A stretch of 64,000 nt of DNA from Aliishimia ponticola (GCF_004803475.1 NZ_SRKY01000002.1:310001-374000), one strand, 5' to 3'; shown: positions 26,506 to 35,680, counted from the stretch's first letter. Numbers and translations are program-made. The notes: generated from the sequence alone by a model not told the origin.

Positions 26506-27442
26506 GGGGGGAAGCCAATCGGTAAAGTCGGGGCAACAGAATGGGTGTCAGGTACATGGGCAATTGCCAGCATGCCACGAATATCATGATCGGGGCCATG
26601 GTATCGGGCGGGAGCGACACGAGAAACAGCGCAATGTTGCGATTTCCAGCAGCCAGTGCCAACGGACCGGCAAGGTGGCGAAGGCGGCGTGTGCGATGCA
26701 GAACGGCAAGCGCCAGCGTTTGCAGTCCGAAGCACAGGGTAAAGGCGGCCAGCGCCCAGCGCAGTGCCTCCCACGGGTTTGAGCGCAGTGTCGGCCCCAG
26801 CGCGGCCATCAATCCGATGGCGATCAGGGAAAAGAACAGAACGGCGGCACCGTCCATGCGTTCGACTTGCCGGGGCGTGGGGTGCGGAACCAACCACTGC
26901 CGCAGGGCAAAGCCGATTCCTGCCGCGCCAAGAATCACCACCAGCAGGCGCAGACCGGACAGCGCGATCACGCTGGGCGCGCCGATATCGGGGCCGAAAT
27001 AGAGCACCGGCAGAACCGTCAACGGGAATAGCGCGGTGCCAAGGATCAGGATCTGCATAACGCGGGCAGGATCTTGGCCAAGAATGATGGCCAGCGACGC
27101 GCCGCCGGTGATGGTGGGGGCGCTGGCGGCAAGCACCAGTGCAAGGGCGAGCGGGGTATTGCCCTGCCCGGCAAGGGTGAGCGCCCCGATGAGGCTGAGT
27201 GGCAAGGCAAGCTGCAACAGCGCGACGGCGGGCAGGCTCCATCTCAGGTCGGTCAAGGCCCCGAAAGCGGCGCGATGGCCGATGCGAAAGGCCGTGATGA
27301 CCAGCAAAAGCGCGACCATCTCTGGCAGCCAGGGCTCCATCATCGCGGCAAGGCCGGGCAGACCGACGCCGATCACAAGCCCGGCGACCAGCAAGGGGCG
27401 GGAATATTTGGCGCAGAGCCGCAGCATCACGTGTTGGCCCAC
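26498..27442 (-). CDS. BASS/auxin-carrier-like membrane transporter, 5-oxoproline transporter candidate
   Basis: A 314-residue protein with about nine or ten membrane helices. It looks like a bile acid:sodium symporter (BASS)-fold protein. The halves contain the kinked-helix type segments ASAPTITGGASLAIILG (about 126-142) and LALAAGNRNIALFLV (about 266-280), the latter resembling the GNRN/N-rich motif of BASS carriers. It is the first gene of the pxpBCA operon and overlaps pxpB by 8 bases, which suggests it moves 5-oxoproline or a related acid. ATG 27427 is an alternative start. Confidence 0.72.
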   Translation of the reverse strand: MGQHVMLRLCAKYSRPLLVAGLVIGVGLPGLAAMMEPWLPEMVALLLVITAFRIGHRAAFGALTDLRWSLPAVALLQLALPLSLIGALTLAGQGNTPLALALVLAASAPTITGGASLAIILGQDPARVMQILILGTALFPLTVLPVLYFGPDIGAPSVIALSGLRLLVVILGAAGIGFALRQWLVPHPTPRQVERMDGAAVLFFSLIAIGLMAALGPTLRSNPWEALRWALAAFTLCFGLQTLALAVLHRTRRLRHLAGPLALAAGNRNIALFLVSLPPDTMAPIMIFVACWQLPMYLTPILLPRLYRLASPHA

Positions 27443-27597
27443 CCCAAGGCGCCCGCGCCACGGCTACTCGCAGCGGCATCATGCCCGCTGCGCTGCATCA
27501 TCCGGCGGTCCGGTGCAGGGCGCTGGAGTTGTGGCTGCAAATCGAGGCAGGGCGTGCGCGTTCGGGGCGTGGTCATGGCGGTCCGGTCTGGCTGTCG

Positions 27598-28905
27598 CTA
27601 GCGCGTTTGTCGGATGTTGTCCGGCAGCCATGTGGCGATTTCCGGCACGGCAATCAGGGCAAAGACCATCAGGACCATGATCAGGAACATCGGCAAGGCG
27701 GCGCGCGTGATATATCCCATCTCGTGCGAGGTCATGCCCTGCAACACGAAGAGGTTGAAGCCGATGGGCGGGGTGATTTGCGCCATTTCGACCACGACAA
27801 CCACGAAGATGCCGAACCAGATCAGGTCAATTCCGGCGTCGCGCACCATGGGTTCGACCACCGCCATGGTCAGCACCACCGATGAAATCCCGTCAAGGAA
27901 CATGCCCAGCACGATGTAGAACACCAGCAGCGCCATCAGAAGCTCGAACCGGGACAGTTCCAGCGATGCGATGGTATCGGCAAGGGCGCGGGGCAGCCCG
28001 GTAAAGCCCATGGACAGTTTCAGGAACGCGGCCCCGGCAAGGATCAGCGCGATCATCGCAGAGGTCCGCATCGCCCCCATCAGGCTTTCGGAAAAGCTGG
28101 ACCACGTCAGGCTGCGCTGTCCGGCGGCCAGCAACAGGGCGCCGATCACCCCGATGGCAGAGGCTTCGGTCGCGGTGGCAAAGCCAAGATACATCGACCC
28201 GATGACGACGAAGATCAGGCAGAAGACCGGGATCAGGAAACGCGAGTTCCGCAGCTTTTCCGCAAAGGTCATGCCCTGTTCGACCATCGGTTTCCACGTC
28301 TTGGAGGTCAGCGCGGTCACGGCGACATAGCCCATGAACATCAGCGCCAGAACGAGGCCGGGGAAGACACCGGCGAAGAACAGTTTGGTGATGGATTCGT
28401 TGACCGTGACACCATAGACGATCAGCGCGAGTGAAGGCGGGATCATCAGGCCCAGCGTCGCCGCCCCGGCCAATGTTCCGATGACCATCTTTTCAGGGTA
28501 CTTGCGGGCGCGCAATTCCGGGATCGACATCTTGCCCACCGTCGTCAGCGTCGCCGCCGAGGATCCCGATACGGCGGCAAACACCGTACAGGCCACGATA
28601 TTGGTGTGAACCAACCCGCCGGGCAGGCGGGCCAGCCATGGGGACAGCCCCTTGAACATGTCCTCGCTCAGCCGGGTGCGATACAGGATTTCCCCCATCC
28701 AGATAAACATCGGCAGCGCGGTCAGGGTCCAGCTTGAGGCAGAGGCCCAGATCGTCGTGATCATCGCATCGCCAACCGGGCGCGTGGTGAACAGCTCCAT
28801 CCCGACCCAAGCCACGCCCATCAGGGCCAGTCCGACCCAGACGCCGGTGCCGAGCAGAAGGAAAAGCACCCCGAGGAAGATCGCAATCGCGTAGAGTTCG
28901 GTCAT
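27598..28905 (-). CDS. TRAP transporter large permease (DctM family)
   Basis: A 435-residue inner-membrane protein with about 12 membrane segments. Typical DctM marks are SGSSAATLTTVGKMSIPEL (about 137-155) and LMIPPSLALIVYGV (about 180-193). It transports a carboxylate or amino-acid-like substrate using the sodium or proton gradient together with the small permease and binding protein encoded just upstream. ATG 28905 is chosen because it starts the first membrane helix; only 4 bases separate it from the stop of the small permease. Confidence 0.94.
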   Translation of the reverse strand: MTELYAIAIFLGVLFLLLGTGVWVGLALMGVAWVGMELFTTRPVGDAMITTIWASASSWTLTALPMFIWMGEILYRTRLSEDMFKGLSPWLARLPGGLVHTNIVACTVFAAVSGSSAATLTTVGKMSIPELRARKYPEKMVIGTLAGAATLGLMIPPSLALIVYGVTVNESITKLFFAGVFPGLVLALMFMGYVAVTALTSKTWKPMVEQGMTFAEKLRNSRFLIPVFCLIFVVIGSMYLGFATATEASAIGVIGALLLAAGQRSLTWSSFSESLMGAMRTSAMIALILAGAAFLKLSMGFTGLPRALADTIASLELSRFELLMALLVFYIVLGMFLDGISSVVLTMAVVEPMVRDAGIDLIWFGIFVVVVVEMAQITPPIGFNLFVLQGMTSHEMGYITRAALPMFLIMVLMVFALIAVPEIATWLPDNIRQTR

Positions 28906-28909
28906 TGTC

Positions 28910-29431
28910 TTACTCCGCGTGGGCGTCGAGCGTGTCGCTCGAAATGCGATGTGTGCCGCGCAAGGCGAGATGGACAAGGTTGTCGAGCAGGGCCAAAGTC
29001 AGCAGCGCGCCGCCTGCGACCATGACCGATTGGGGAATCCACAGCGCGGTCGCGTCTTGGCCTTGGCTGACATCTTTGAACTTCCACGACCAATAGACGA
29101 AGTTATAGGCGTAATAGGTGAAATAGGCGGCGATTGCCGCGCCCAGGCCGAAACACCAGAGGTCCAGCAACCATTTCACCCGCGCGGTAACCGCGTTCAG
29201 CAGGATCGACACCCGGATATGCGCGCCACGTCCAAGCGCATTGGCAAAGGCCATGAAGGACGCCGCCGCCATGGCGTAGCCTGCATAATTGGGTGCGCCG
29301 GGGAAGACCTCGCCGGTCCAGCGGGCGATCATTTGCAGGACGATCAGCCCCAATATCGCGACAAGGCAGAGCGCAGCAATCAGCCCACTGACCATATACA
29401 GAAAATCAAGTGCGCGCCGAATGGCCCCCAT
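28910..29431 (-). CDS. TRAP transporter small permease (DctQ family)
   Basis: A 173-residue protein with four membrane helices (first: FLYMVSGLIAALCLVAILGL), the size and topology of DctQ. It includes the usual GxxxxxGRGAHIRV element, here FANALGRGAHIRVSILL. The frame extends 27 codons upstream, but ATG 29431 is preceded by AGGGGGA at good spacing. It is the partner of the downstream DctM gene. A terminator-like hairpin separates it from the binding-protein gene. Confidence 0.9.
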   Translation of the reverse strand: MGAIRRALDFLYMVSGLIAALCLVAILGLIVLQMIARWTGEVFPGAPNYAGYAMAAASFMAFANALGRGAHIRVSILLNAVTARVKWLLDLWCFGLGAAIAAYFTYYAYNFVYWSWKFKDVSQGQDATALWIPQSVMVAGGALLTLALLDNLVHLALRGTHRISSDTLDAHAE

Positions 29432-29491
29432 AACGTCGTCCCCCTTGATCGGTGCCTTGAGCACACCGGTGGTATTCTTGGCTTGGTTCGG

Positions 29492-29533
29492 AAAAAAGCG
29501 GCGCTGGCCCACCGTGTTCGCAGGGCGGGCCAG
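29492..29533 (-). terminator. Attenuator-like terminator between dctP and dctQM
   Basis: On the minus strand a 7-bp GC stem (29527-29533 with 29504-29510, 16-nt loop) is followed after 6 bases by six T residues (29497-29492). It lies just after the binding-protein gene and before the permease genes. That could let the binding protein be made in excess over the permeases. Confidence 0.5.
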
Positions 29534-29544
29534 GCCGGGTGCGC

Positions 29545-30522
29545 TTATTGCGCGGCCTTGAAGGCGTCGATGATCGCCTTGCCATCTTCACCCGCAGCTT
29601 CGAGCCAATCGGCAGCCATCGTGTCACCGATGGTTTTCAGCTCTTCCACCAGCGCGTCGCTTGCCGGGCCAACGGTCATGCCGCCTTCGGCCAGGCCATC
29701 CATGGTGAACTTGGTATAGGATTTTGCCCGCTCCAGGCCGTTTGCCGCGGCGGTTTCGGCGCAGCCGGTGATCACGGCTTTATTCTCGTCCGAGACAGAG
29801 GCCCAGACATCGGAGTTGACCATGACCGAGTTGCGCGGCAGCCAGCTGTTCACCTCGTAGAAATGCGACAGGCTTTCCCAGACCTTGCGGTCATAGCCGG
29901 TCGCCCCGGAGGAGATCATCGCCTCGGCAACGCCGGTGGCGAAGGCTTGGCTGATTTCGGCGGCTTCGATCGTCACCGGCAGCATGCCTGTCAGTTCCGC
30001 AAACCGCGATGTGGAGTTGTTGTAGGACCGGAACTTGACCCCTTTCATGTCAGAGACCGAGTTGATTTCCTTGTTGAAATACAGCCCCTGCGGCGGCCAT
30101 GGCACGGAATACAGCAGCGTCAGGTTTTGTTCGGCCAGAAGTTTTTCGATGGTCGGGCGCGCAATATCGGCCAGCTTTTCGGCATCGTCGAAGGACGTGG
30201 CAAGGAACGGCACGTTGTCATAGCCGAAAACTGCGTTTTCGTTCTGGTGGCCGGAGAGAAGGCGTTCGCCAATCGGAACCTGACCGGTCTGCACGGCACG
30301 CTTGATATCCGCGCCAGCGAACAGCGCGCCGCCCGGATGCGTGGTGATCTCGATCTCGCCGCCGGTGCCGGAGGTCACGCATTGCGCGAATTCGGCGCCG
30401 ACTTCGGAGTGATAGTTCGACGCCGCATAAGCCATTGGCATATCCCACTTTTCAGCGGCGACAGCTGGCATTGCAACGGCAGCGGCAATGCAGCTTCCGG
30501 CAAGTGTCTTGGTAAAGGTCAT
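29545..30522 (-). CDS. TRAP transporter substrate-binding protein (DctP family)
   Basis: A 325-residue periplasmic protein with a signal peptide (residues 1-23, ending AVA-AEKWDMP). The DctP fold is supported by FNKEINSVSDMKGVKFRSYNN (about 154-174), in which the conserved substrate-carboxylate-binding Arg is expected. The following VTIEAAEISQAFATGVAEAMISS segment agrees. The ligand is not determined. The gene lies 28 bases after a D-amino-acid dehydrogenase gene on the same strand, and a racemase and aminotransferase are adjacent, so a D-amino acid or 2-oxo/hydroxy acid is a reasonable guess. Confidence 0.93.
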   Translation of the reverse strand: MTFTKTLAGSCIAAAVAMPAVAAEKWDMPMAYAASNYHSEVGAEFAQCVTSGTGGEIEITTHPGGALFAGADIKRAVQTGQVPIGERLLSGHQNENAVFGYDNVPFLATSFDDAEKLADIARPTIEKLLAEQNLTLLYSVPWPPQGLYFNKEINSVSDMKGVKFRSYNNSTSRFAELTGMLPVTIEAAEISQAFATGVAEAMISSGATGYDRKVWESLSHFYEVNSWLPRNSVMVNSDVWASVSDENKAVITGCAETAAANGLERAKSYTKFTMDGLAEGGMTVGPASDALVEELKTIGDTMAADWLEAAGEDGKAIIDAFKAAQ

Positions 30523-30550
30523 CTGGTCATTTCCCTGTTTTGTTGTGGAT

Positions 30551-31789
30551 TCAAGCGAAGCGCGCAGGGTGGTACGGAGTCAAGTCCATGTTCGGTGGCT
30601 GCCCGGAAATCATCTGCGCAATGAGCCGACCGCTTTTTGGACCAGCAGTCAGGCCGATATGGTGATGGCCAAAGCCGGTGTAGACGCCGCTGTCACCGAC
30701 CTGGCCCAACAGCGGAAGGCTGTCCGAAGGCGCCGGGCGGTGGCCCTGCCATTCGATCTCGCCCGTGCAGTTCAAATACGGAAAGGCTTTGCGGGCCTGT
30801 TTGCGCAGGAAATCGAACGGTGCTTTCGACGCCCCTGCATCCAGCCCGCCAAATTCGACGACCCCGGCGCAGCGCAGCCCTGCCGCCATCGGCGTGGCCA
30901 CGAACTTGCCAGAGGCAACCATGATCGGATGGCGCGGCCCGCGTTCGGCGTTCGCGAAGATGATGTGATAGCCGCGCTCGGACTCCAGTGGCACGTTCAG
31001 TCCCAGTTTGCGCATCAACGGCTTCGACCAGACCCCGGTCGCCAGCACCACCCGGTTCGCGTCGAAGCGGCCTGCGCTGGTCTCGACAGACGTCACCTTG
31101 CCATCGGTCAGGGTGAGGTCCTTGACCTCGGCCTTGACGAAGGTGCCGCCCAGCGCGGCGAATTCTTTGCCCAACGCGGCGACGTAGCCCCCCGGATCGC
31201 TCACATAGCCGTGGTCCGACATGGTGGCGAGGCAGGTGATGTCCGGGCCAAGATCGGGTTCGGCCTCATGCACGGCTGCGCCTTCGGTGATCCGCGGAAC
31301 AAAGCCGTGGACCGCGCGGATGTCCCACGCATAGCGGTCCGCGTCAAAGGCCGCGCGATCGGCATAGGCATAGGAATAATCGCTGAGCGTGACGAAGCGT
31401 TCGGCGCGGGTGCCCTTGGCCAGCGCCACGTGTTGATCGGCGGTGTCGGTCACGACCGGGGCCAGCCCATCTGCGATACGGCGCGTATCGGCATCATTTG
31501 CGTGCGACAGGTATTTCACCAGCCACGGCGCGAGTTTGGGCAGATAGGACCAGCGCAGGAACAGCGGATAATTCGGATCCAGCAGCATGGCCGGCGATTT
31601 TCGCACCAATCCCGGCCCGGTCACGGGCACCATCGCGCAGGCCGCAAGCACGCCGCCATTGCCATGTGATGTCCCTTGCCCCCAGCCCATGCGGTCGATG
31701 ACGGTGACCTCATGGCCGAAACGGCGCAGCCAGATGGCGGTGCTTGCCCCGACGATCCCGGCGCCGATGACGATGACGTGTTCTGTCAC
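30551..31789 (-). CDS. FAD-dependent D-amino-acid dehydrogenase (DadA-like)
   Basis: A 412-residue flavoprotein of the DAO family that oxidatively deaminates D-amino acids, passing electrons to the respiratory chain. The FAD Rossmann motif VIVIGAGIVGAS is at residues 5-16. Further DadA-like marks are the VEFGGLDAG segment and the C-terminal GFGHHHIGLTAGPKSGRLIAQMI. The frame extends far upstream, but GTG 31789 is used: it directly precedes the Rossmann strand and has AGAGAA upstream. The length then matches DadA. It is the first gene of the dadA-dctPQM transcription unit. Confidence 0.88.
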   Translation of the reverse strand: MTEHVIVIGAGIVGASTAIWLRRFGHEVTVIDRMGWGQGTSHGNGGVLAACAMVPVTGPGLVRKSPAMLLDPNYPLFLRWSYLPKLAPWLVKYLSHANDADTRRIADGLAPVVTDTADQHVALAKGTRAERFVTLSDYSYAYADRAAFDADRYAWDIRAVHGFVPRITEGAAVHEAEPDLGPDITCLATMSDHGYVSDPGGYVAALGKEFAALGGTFVKAEVKDLTLTDGKVTSVETSAGRFDANRVVLATGVWSKPLMRKLGLNVPLESERGYHIIFANAERGPRHPIMVASGKFVATPMAAGLRCAGVVEFGGLDAGASKAPFDFLRKQARKAFPYLNCTGEIEWQGHRPAPSDSLPLLGQVGDSGVYTGFGHHHIGLTAGPKSGRLIAQMISGQPPNMDLTPYHPARFA

Positions 31790-31884
31790 GGGTATTCTCT
31801 TTGTTGGTTGCGGCCAGCATTGCCCAAATCGCGGCAGGGTCAAGCGCTCTTGCGTCCGTCCAATGGCAACCTTAGGCGTAGTGC

Positions 31885-32556
31885 ATGAAAAACGCGCGGC
31901 TTGGAATTCTGATGCTCGATACGCGGTTTCCGCGCATCCTTGGGGATGTGGGAAATCCGGCGAGTTTTGATTTCCCGGTGCGTTATCATGTGGTGCCCGG
32001 CGCCACGCCCGAAGCGATCGTGCTAAGCGATCCGCGCCCGTGGACAGAGGCATTCATCGCCGCCGGGCGCGCTTTGGTGGATCAGGGCTGCACCGGGTTG
32101 GCGACGACGTGCGGCTTCCTGACATTGGCCCGCGATGAGGTTCAGGCGGCCTGCGGGGTGCCTGTTGCCTCTTCCGCGCTGGAAGAGGTGCCGCGCATCG
32201 CAGCGGTTTTGCCACCGGGGCAGGTGCCGGGGATCATCACGATTTCCCAAGCGTCGCTGAGCCCGGCGCATCTGGCGGCGGCCAGGGTGGCGGCCGGCAC
32301 CCCGGTGATCGGCGTGGATCGGGGCAGTTTCGCGCGCTCTATCCTCAGCGATGCGGAAACGCTGGATGTCCCGGCTGCGCGCCGCGAAATGATCGAGGCG
32401 GCCAGGCAGCTTTGTGCAGATCACCCTGAAGTGGGCGCGATCGTGCTGGAATGCACCAATATGCCGCCCCATGCGGATGCGGTGGCGGATGCGACGGGCA
32501 GGCCCGTGCATTCGATCCTGACCTACCTGAACCGCTTCCACGCGGAATTGACCTGA
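31885..32556 (+). CDS. Aspartate/glutamate racemase family protein
   Basis: A 223-residue protein with two catalytic-type cysteines in the expected places: TTCGFLTL (about 73-80) and LECTNMPPHAD (about 192-202). That two-thiol arrangement is typical of Asp/Glu/hydantoin racemases and maleate isomerases. No substrate can be assigned. Divergent from the dadA-like gene across 95 bases and convergent with a class IV aminotransferase, it fits interconversion of D- and L-amino acids. ATG 31885 is used. Confidence 0.82.
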   Translation: MKNARLGILMLDTRFPRILGDVGNPASFDFPVRYHVVPGATPEAIVLSDPRPWTEAFIAAGRALVDQGCTGLATTCGFLTLARDEVQAACGVPVASSALEEVPRIAAVLPPGQVPGIITISQASLSPAHLAAARVAAGTPVIGVDRGSFARSILSDAETLDVPAARREMIEAARQLCADHPEVGAIVLECTNMPPHADAVADATGRPVHSILTYLNRFHAELT

Positions 32557-32566
32557 TGCACAGGCG

Positions 32567-33481
32567 CTAGAGCGACGCGCCGGTATCCTTGGCGATGGCG
32601 GCTTTGTAAAGCTGCTGAAGGCGCTGCATGATGGGCCGGTTCCCGTCCCCGATAGGCTTGCCGTCAATGCTGGCGACCGGGGTCTGCGCCCCGAATGTGC
32701 CGGTCAGAAAGGCTTCATCCGCCGAATAGGCCTCATAAAGGGAATAGTTCTTCTCAAAGACCGGGATGCCGTTCTTGCGCGCGAGTTCGATGATCTTGGC
32801 GCGTGTGACCCCGTTCATGCAGTAATCCCCGGTCGAGGTCCAAAGCTGCCCCTTGCGCACGATGAAGAAGTTGCAGGCATTGGTGGTGTTCACGAACCCA
32901 AGCGGGTCCAGCATCAACGCCTCATCGGCACCAGCGGCTTCGGCCTGCAGGCAGGCGATCACGCAGTTCAGCTTGGAATGGCTGTTGAACTTGGCGTCTT
33001 GCGCGTGGGGCAGGCCGCGCACCTGCGGCACTGCGGCAAGGCGGATGCCCTTTTGCTGAAGGTCGGTGGAAGGGGTGGAATGTTCCATGATGATGACCAA
33101 TGTCGGCCCTGACCGGCTCAGCGACGGGTGCTGGAACGGCTTTGCCTTCACCCCGCGCGTCAGCATCAGGCGGCAATGGGCGTTGTCGGTCATGCCATTC
33201 GCTTCGGCGGTCATGGTCAGCGCCTCAAGAATTCCCGCGCGATCCATGCCAGGATCAAGACTGACCGCGTGGCAGGAATCGAAGAACCGATCCATATGCG
33301 CATCGAAGAAGGCCCATTTGCCACCGTAAAGCCGCATGCCTTCCCACATGCCATCCCCAAGAAGAAACCCGCTGTCATATACCGAGACCACGGCCTCGGC
33401 CCGTGGCTTCAGGGCACCGTTCACATAGATCAGGATATCTTCGTTGCGGATGTCGTCTTCGGCGTCATGTGTCGTGCCCAT
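32567..33481 (-). CDS. PLP-dependent class IV aminotransferase (D-amino-acid or branched-chain type)
   Basis: A 304-residue fold-type IV aminotransferase. N-terminal IYVNGALKPRAEAVVSVYDSGFLLGDGMWEGMR is the family start. The PLP lysine is in KFNSHSKLN (about residue 170), with the later NTTNACNFF and GVTRAKIIELA segments for phosphate and cofactor binding. D-alanine, branched-chain and aminodeoxychorismate lyase members cannot be separated confidently by eye. Neighbours favour D-amino acids: the next gene upstream encodes a D-2-hydroxyacid dehydrogenase and begins only a few bases away. Confidence 0.88.
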   Translation of the reverse strand: MGTTHDAEDDIRNEDILIYVNGALKPRAEAVVSVYDSGFLLGDGMWEGMRLYGGKWAFFDAHMDRFFDSCHAVSLDPGMDRAGILEALTMTAEANGMTDNAHCRLMLTRGVKAKPFQHPSLSRSGPTLVIIMEHSTPSTDLQQKGIRLAAVPQVRGLPHAQDAKFNSHSKLNCVIACLQAEAAGADEALMLDPLGFVNTTNACNFFIVRKGQLWTSTGDYCMNGVTRAKIIELARKNGIPVFEKNYSLYEAYSADEAFLTGTFGAQTPVASIDGKPIGDGNRPIMQRLQQLYKAAIAKDTGASL

Positions 33482-33484
33482 CGG

Positions 33485-34447
33485 TCAGTACCCTCTTTTC
33501 GGATCGACGATATTTTCAAGCGGCTCGCCCGCGAGACGCCGCGCCAGATTGGCGGAGAACAGCCTGACGGCCGCGTTTTCCCAGCCATCATGCACGGCAG
33601 AACAATGGGGCGAGATCAGCAGCCGGGGCGCGTCCCAGATCGGGTTATCCGCCGGGAGCGGCTCTGTCTCGAAGACATCCATTGCCGCGCCGCGCAAGCG
33701 GCCTTCGGTCAGGGCGGCGCGCAGGGCGGTTTCGTCCACGACACCGCCGCGCGACAGATTGACCAGAACCGCGTCCGGCTTCATCAGCGACAGCGCCGTG
33801 CTATCCACCAAACCGCGGGTCGAGGGCAGCCCCGGCGTGCAGATCGCGATGAAATCCGCACGGTGCCACAGTTGCGGCAGGTTGGCAGCCGCGTGGACCT
33901 CGTCGCAGAAGGGCGTCTTGCGCGGGTTGGCGCGGGTGCCGATCACGGTCATGCCAAGCGCCTTGGCCCGTTCGGCAACCATGCGCCCGGTATGGCCCAG
34001 CCCCACGACCAGCAGCGTTTTCCCGTCGACAGAGCGTACCTTGCGCTTGGACTCCCAGTGCCGCGCCGATTGGTCTGCCATGATTCCCGGTATGTCGAGG
34101 TTGAAATGCAGAAAGGCGGCCAGCGCGAATTCGGACATCACGCCTGCGGCAACACCCGCAGCATTCGTGACGGTCAGCTTGTCAGCATCCCATGGCGCGA
34201 TGTGGTCCGTGCCGGACCCCGCCACAGCCACCCAGTCCAGTGTTTCGCTGGCCAGGATGGCCGCGCGGGGGAAGGGCGCGTCAGAGGTGATGTTGACCGT
34301 GAACAGAATGTCCGGGCGGAACTTTTCCAGCTTGCCGGGCAGGTCGGAATTGCGTTGGCAGCCTTCGATCTGCACATCCGGAAAACTTTCGGACAATGAG
34401 GCGATATGGCGCTGCGGCGCGTCGGTGTGAATCAAGATACGTGTCAT
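33485..34447 (-). CDS. D-2-hydroxyacid dehydrogenase (NAD(P)-dependent)
   Basis: A 320-residue member of the D-isomer-specific 2-hydroxyacid dehydrogenase family. The nucleotide-binding motif is VVGLGHTG (about 146-153). Catalytic elements follow in the usual order: the Arg in NLSRGGVVDE, the Glu in FETEPLPADNP, and the His in ISPHCSAVHDG. It would reduce 2-oxo acids or oxidise D-2-hydroxy acids, a logical partner of the aminotransferase whose gene starts 3 bases later. ATG 34447 is used; TTG/ATG starts 3-4 codons earlier are possible. Confidence 0.9.
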   Translation of the reverse strand: MTRILIHTDAPQRHIASLSESFPDVQIEGCQRNSDLPGKLEKFRPDILFTVNITSDAPFPRAAILASETLDWVAVAGSGTDHIAPWDADKLTVTNAAGVAAGVMSEFALAAFLHFNLDIPGIMADQSARHWESKRKVRSVDGKTLLVVGLGHTGRMVAERAKALGMTVIGTRANPRKTPFCDEVHAAANLPQLWHRADFIAICTPGLPSTRGLVDSTALSLMKPDAVLVNLSRGGVVDETALRAALTEGRLRGAAMDVFETEPLPADNPIWDAPRLLISPHCSAVHDGWENAAVRLFSANLARRLAGEPLENIVDPKRGY

Positions 34448-34480
34448 TGGCCGCATCAAGGGCGTCTGAACGCGCGCGTG

Positions 34481-35680
34481 TCAATCACTGCGCAGCCAGT
34501 CCTGTCCCCACGTCACATGTTCCACCCCGGCCAGACGACGAATCCGGTCCAATTCGGCCTCGAACGCCGCATGGCGACCCTTGCCCCATGACACGCGTGG
34601 CTCCGGCCAAAGCGCCCGCACATGCAGCTTGTCCGCATCCCGGTGCGCTTTCATGTCGACACGCCCAACGAGGCGGTCGCCCTGCATCAGGGGAAACACG
34701 TAATAGCCATAGCGGCGCTTGGCCTCCGGCACGAAAACCTCGATCGTGTAGTCAAAGCCGAAAAGCCGCCGTGCCCGCGCGCGGTCCCGCAAGGCCGGAT
34801 CGAAGGGGGACAACACGCGCAACCGCGCCGGCGCCGTCCTTTCAAGCGCTGCGTCGGTGGCGATATCGGGCCGGGCCAGCGTCTTGCGCGGTTTTCCATC
34901 GGCTTGGGTGATGCAGATTTCGGCGATCTCTCCGCGCTTCAGGGCAGCGGTCGCCCATGCCTTCGCCTCCGCCGGGGTGAGATGATCCCAGAATTTCGCG
35001 ATCTCGCCCGGTGTGGCAAAGCCGAGCCTGTCCAGCGCGGCGTTGCAGCACCAATCGGTGGTCTCCGAGGCTTCGGGCACCTCATTGCGGCGCGCGTCTT
35101 CGATGACCCTTTCGGTCAGGTCATAGACTTTGCGGAACCCGTCCCGCCGCACCACCGCCAGTGCGCCAGAGCGCCACAGATATTCCAGCGCGGTCTTGGA
35201 CGGGTGCCAATCCCACCACCCGCCAGAGCCTTTCTTTTCGTCCTGCCCCACATCCGAAGACCCGCAGGGGCCATGATCGCGAATGTGGTCCAAGACCGAT
35301 TGCATCTGCCCCTCAAAGCCATCGCGTCGCCAATTGCGCCACTGTCGAACCAGCTTGTCCGCATCGCGCTGCATCCGCAGGCGCCACCATGGGAAGAAGT
35401 CCAGGGGGATTACGCTGGCATCATGGGTCCAATGTTCGAACAGCGCGCCGCCCCGGTCGTACAACCTGCGCAGATGTTCGGGCCGATACCGCGACCGGCG
35501 GGCGAACAGGGTTAAGTCATGCGCGCGCGCAACGGTATTGATGCTGTCCAGTTGGACAAAGCCAAGCCGTGTGATCAGGTCCAGAAGGGCGCTGCCATTC
35601 GGCGCGCCAGAGGGGGCGTCAAGCAGGGCATGCCGATCCAGAAAGACCCGGCGCGCGTCCGCATTGCCAAGCGTGATCAC
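34481..35680 (-). CDS. YcaQ-like DNA glycosylase (winged-helix, HTH_42 family)
   Basis: A 399-residue protein matching the YcaQ/AlkX family, which unhooks interstrand cross-links and N7-alkylated bases. The N-terminal QLDSINTVARAHDLTLFARR (about 43-62) contains the catalytic QxD-type motif. The FEHWTHDASVIPLDFFPWWRLRM and VFPLMQGDRLVGRVDMKAHRDADKLHV blocks are equally characteristic. It is coupled to a LacI-type regulator gene by ATGA overlap on the minus strand. That is an unexpected partner, discussed in the findings. Confidence 0.87.
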   Translation of the reverse strand: MITLGNADARRVFLDRHALLDAPSGAPNGSALLDLITRLGFVQLDSINTVARAHDLTLFARRSRYRPEHLRRLYDRGGALFEHWTHDASVIPLDFFPWWRLRMQRDADKLVRQWRNWRRDGFEGQMQSVLDHIRDHGPCGSSDVGQDEKKGSGGWWDWHPSKTALEYLWRSGALAVVRRDGFRKVYDLTERVIEDARRNEVPEASETTDWCCNAALDRLGFATPGEIAKFWDHLTPAEAKAWATAALKRGEIAEICITQADGKPRKTLARPDIATDAALERTAPARLRVLSPFDPALRDRARARRLFGFDYTIEVFVPEAKRRYGYYVFPLMQGDRLVGRVDMKAHRDADKLHVRALWPEPRVSWGKGRHAAFEAELDRIRRLAGVEHVTWGQDWLRSD

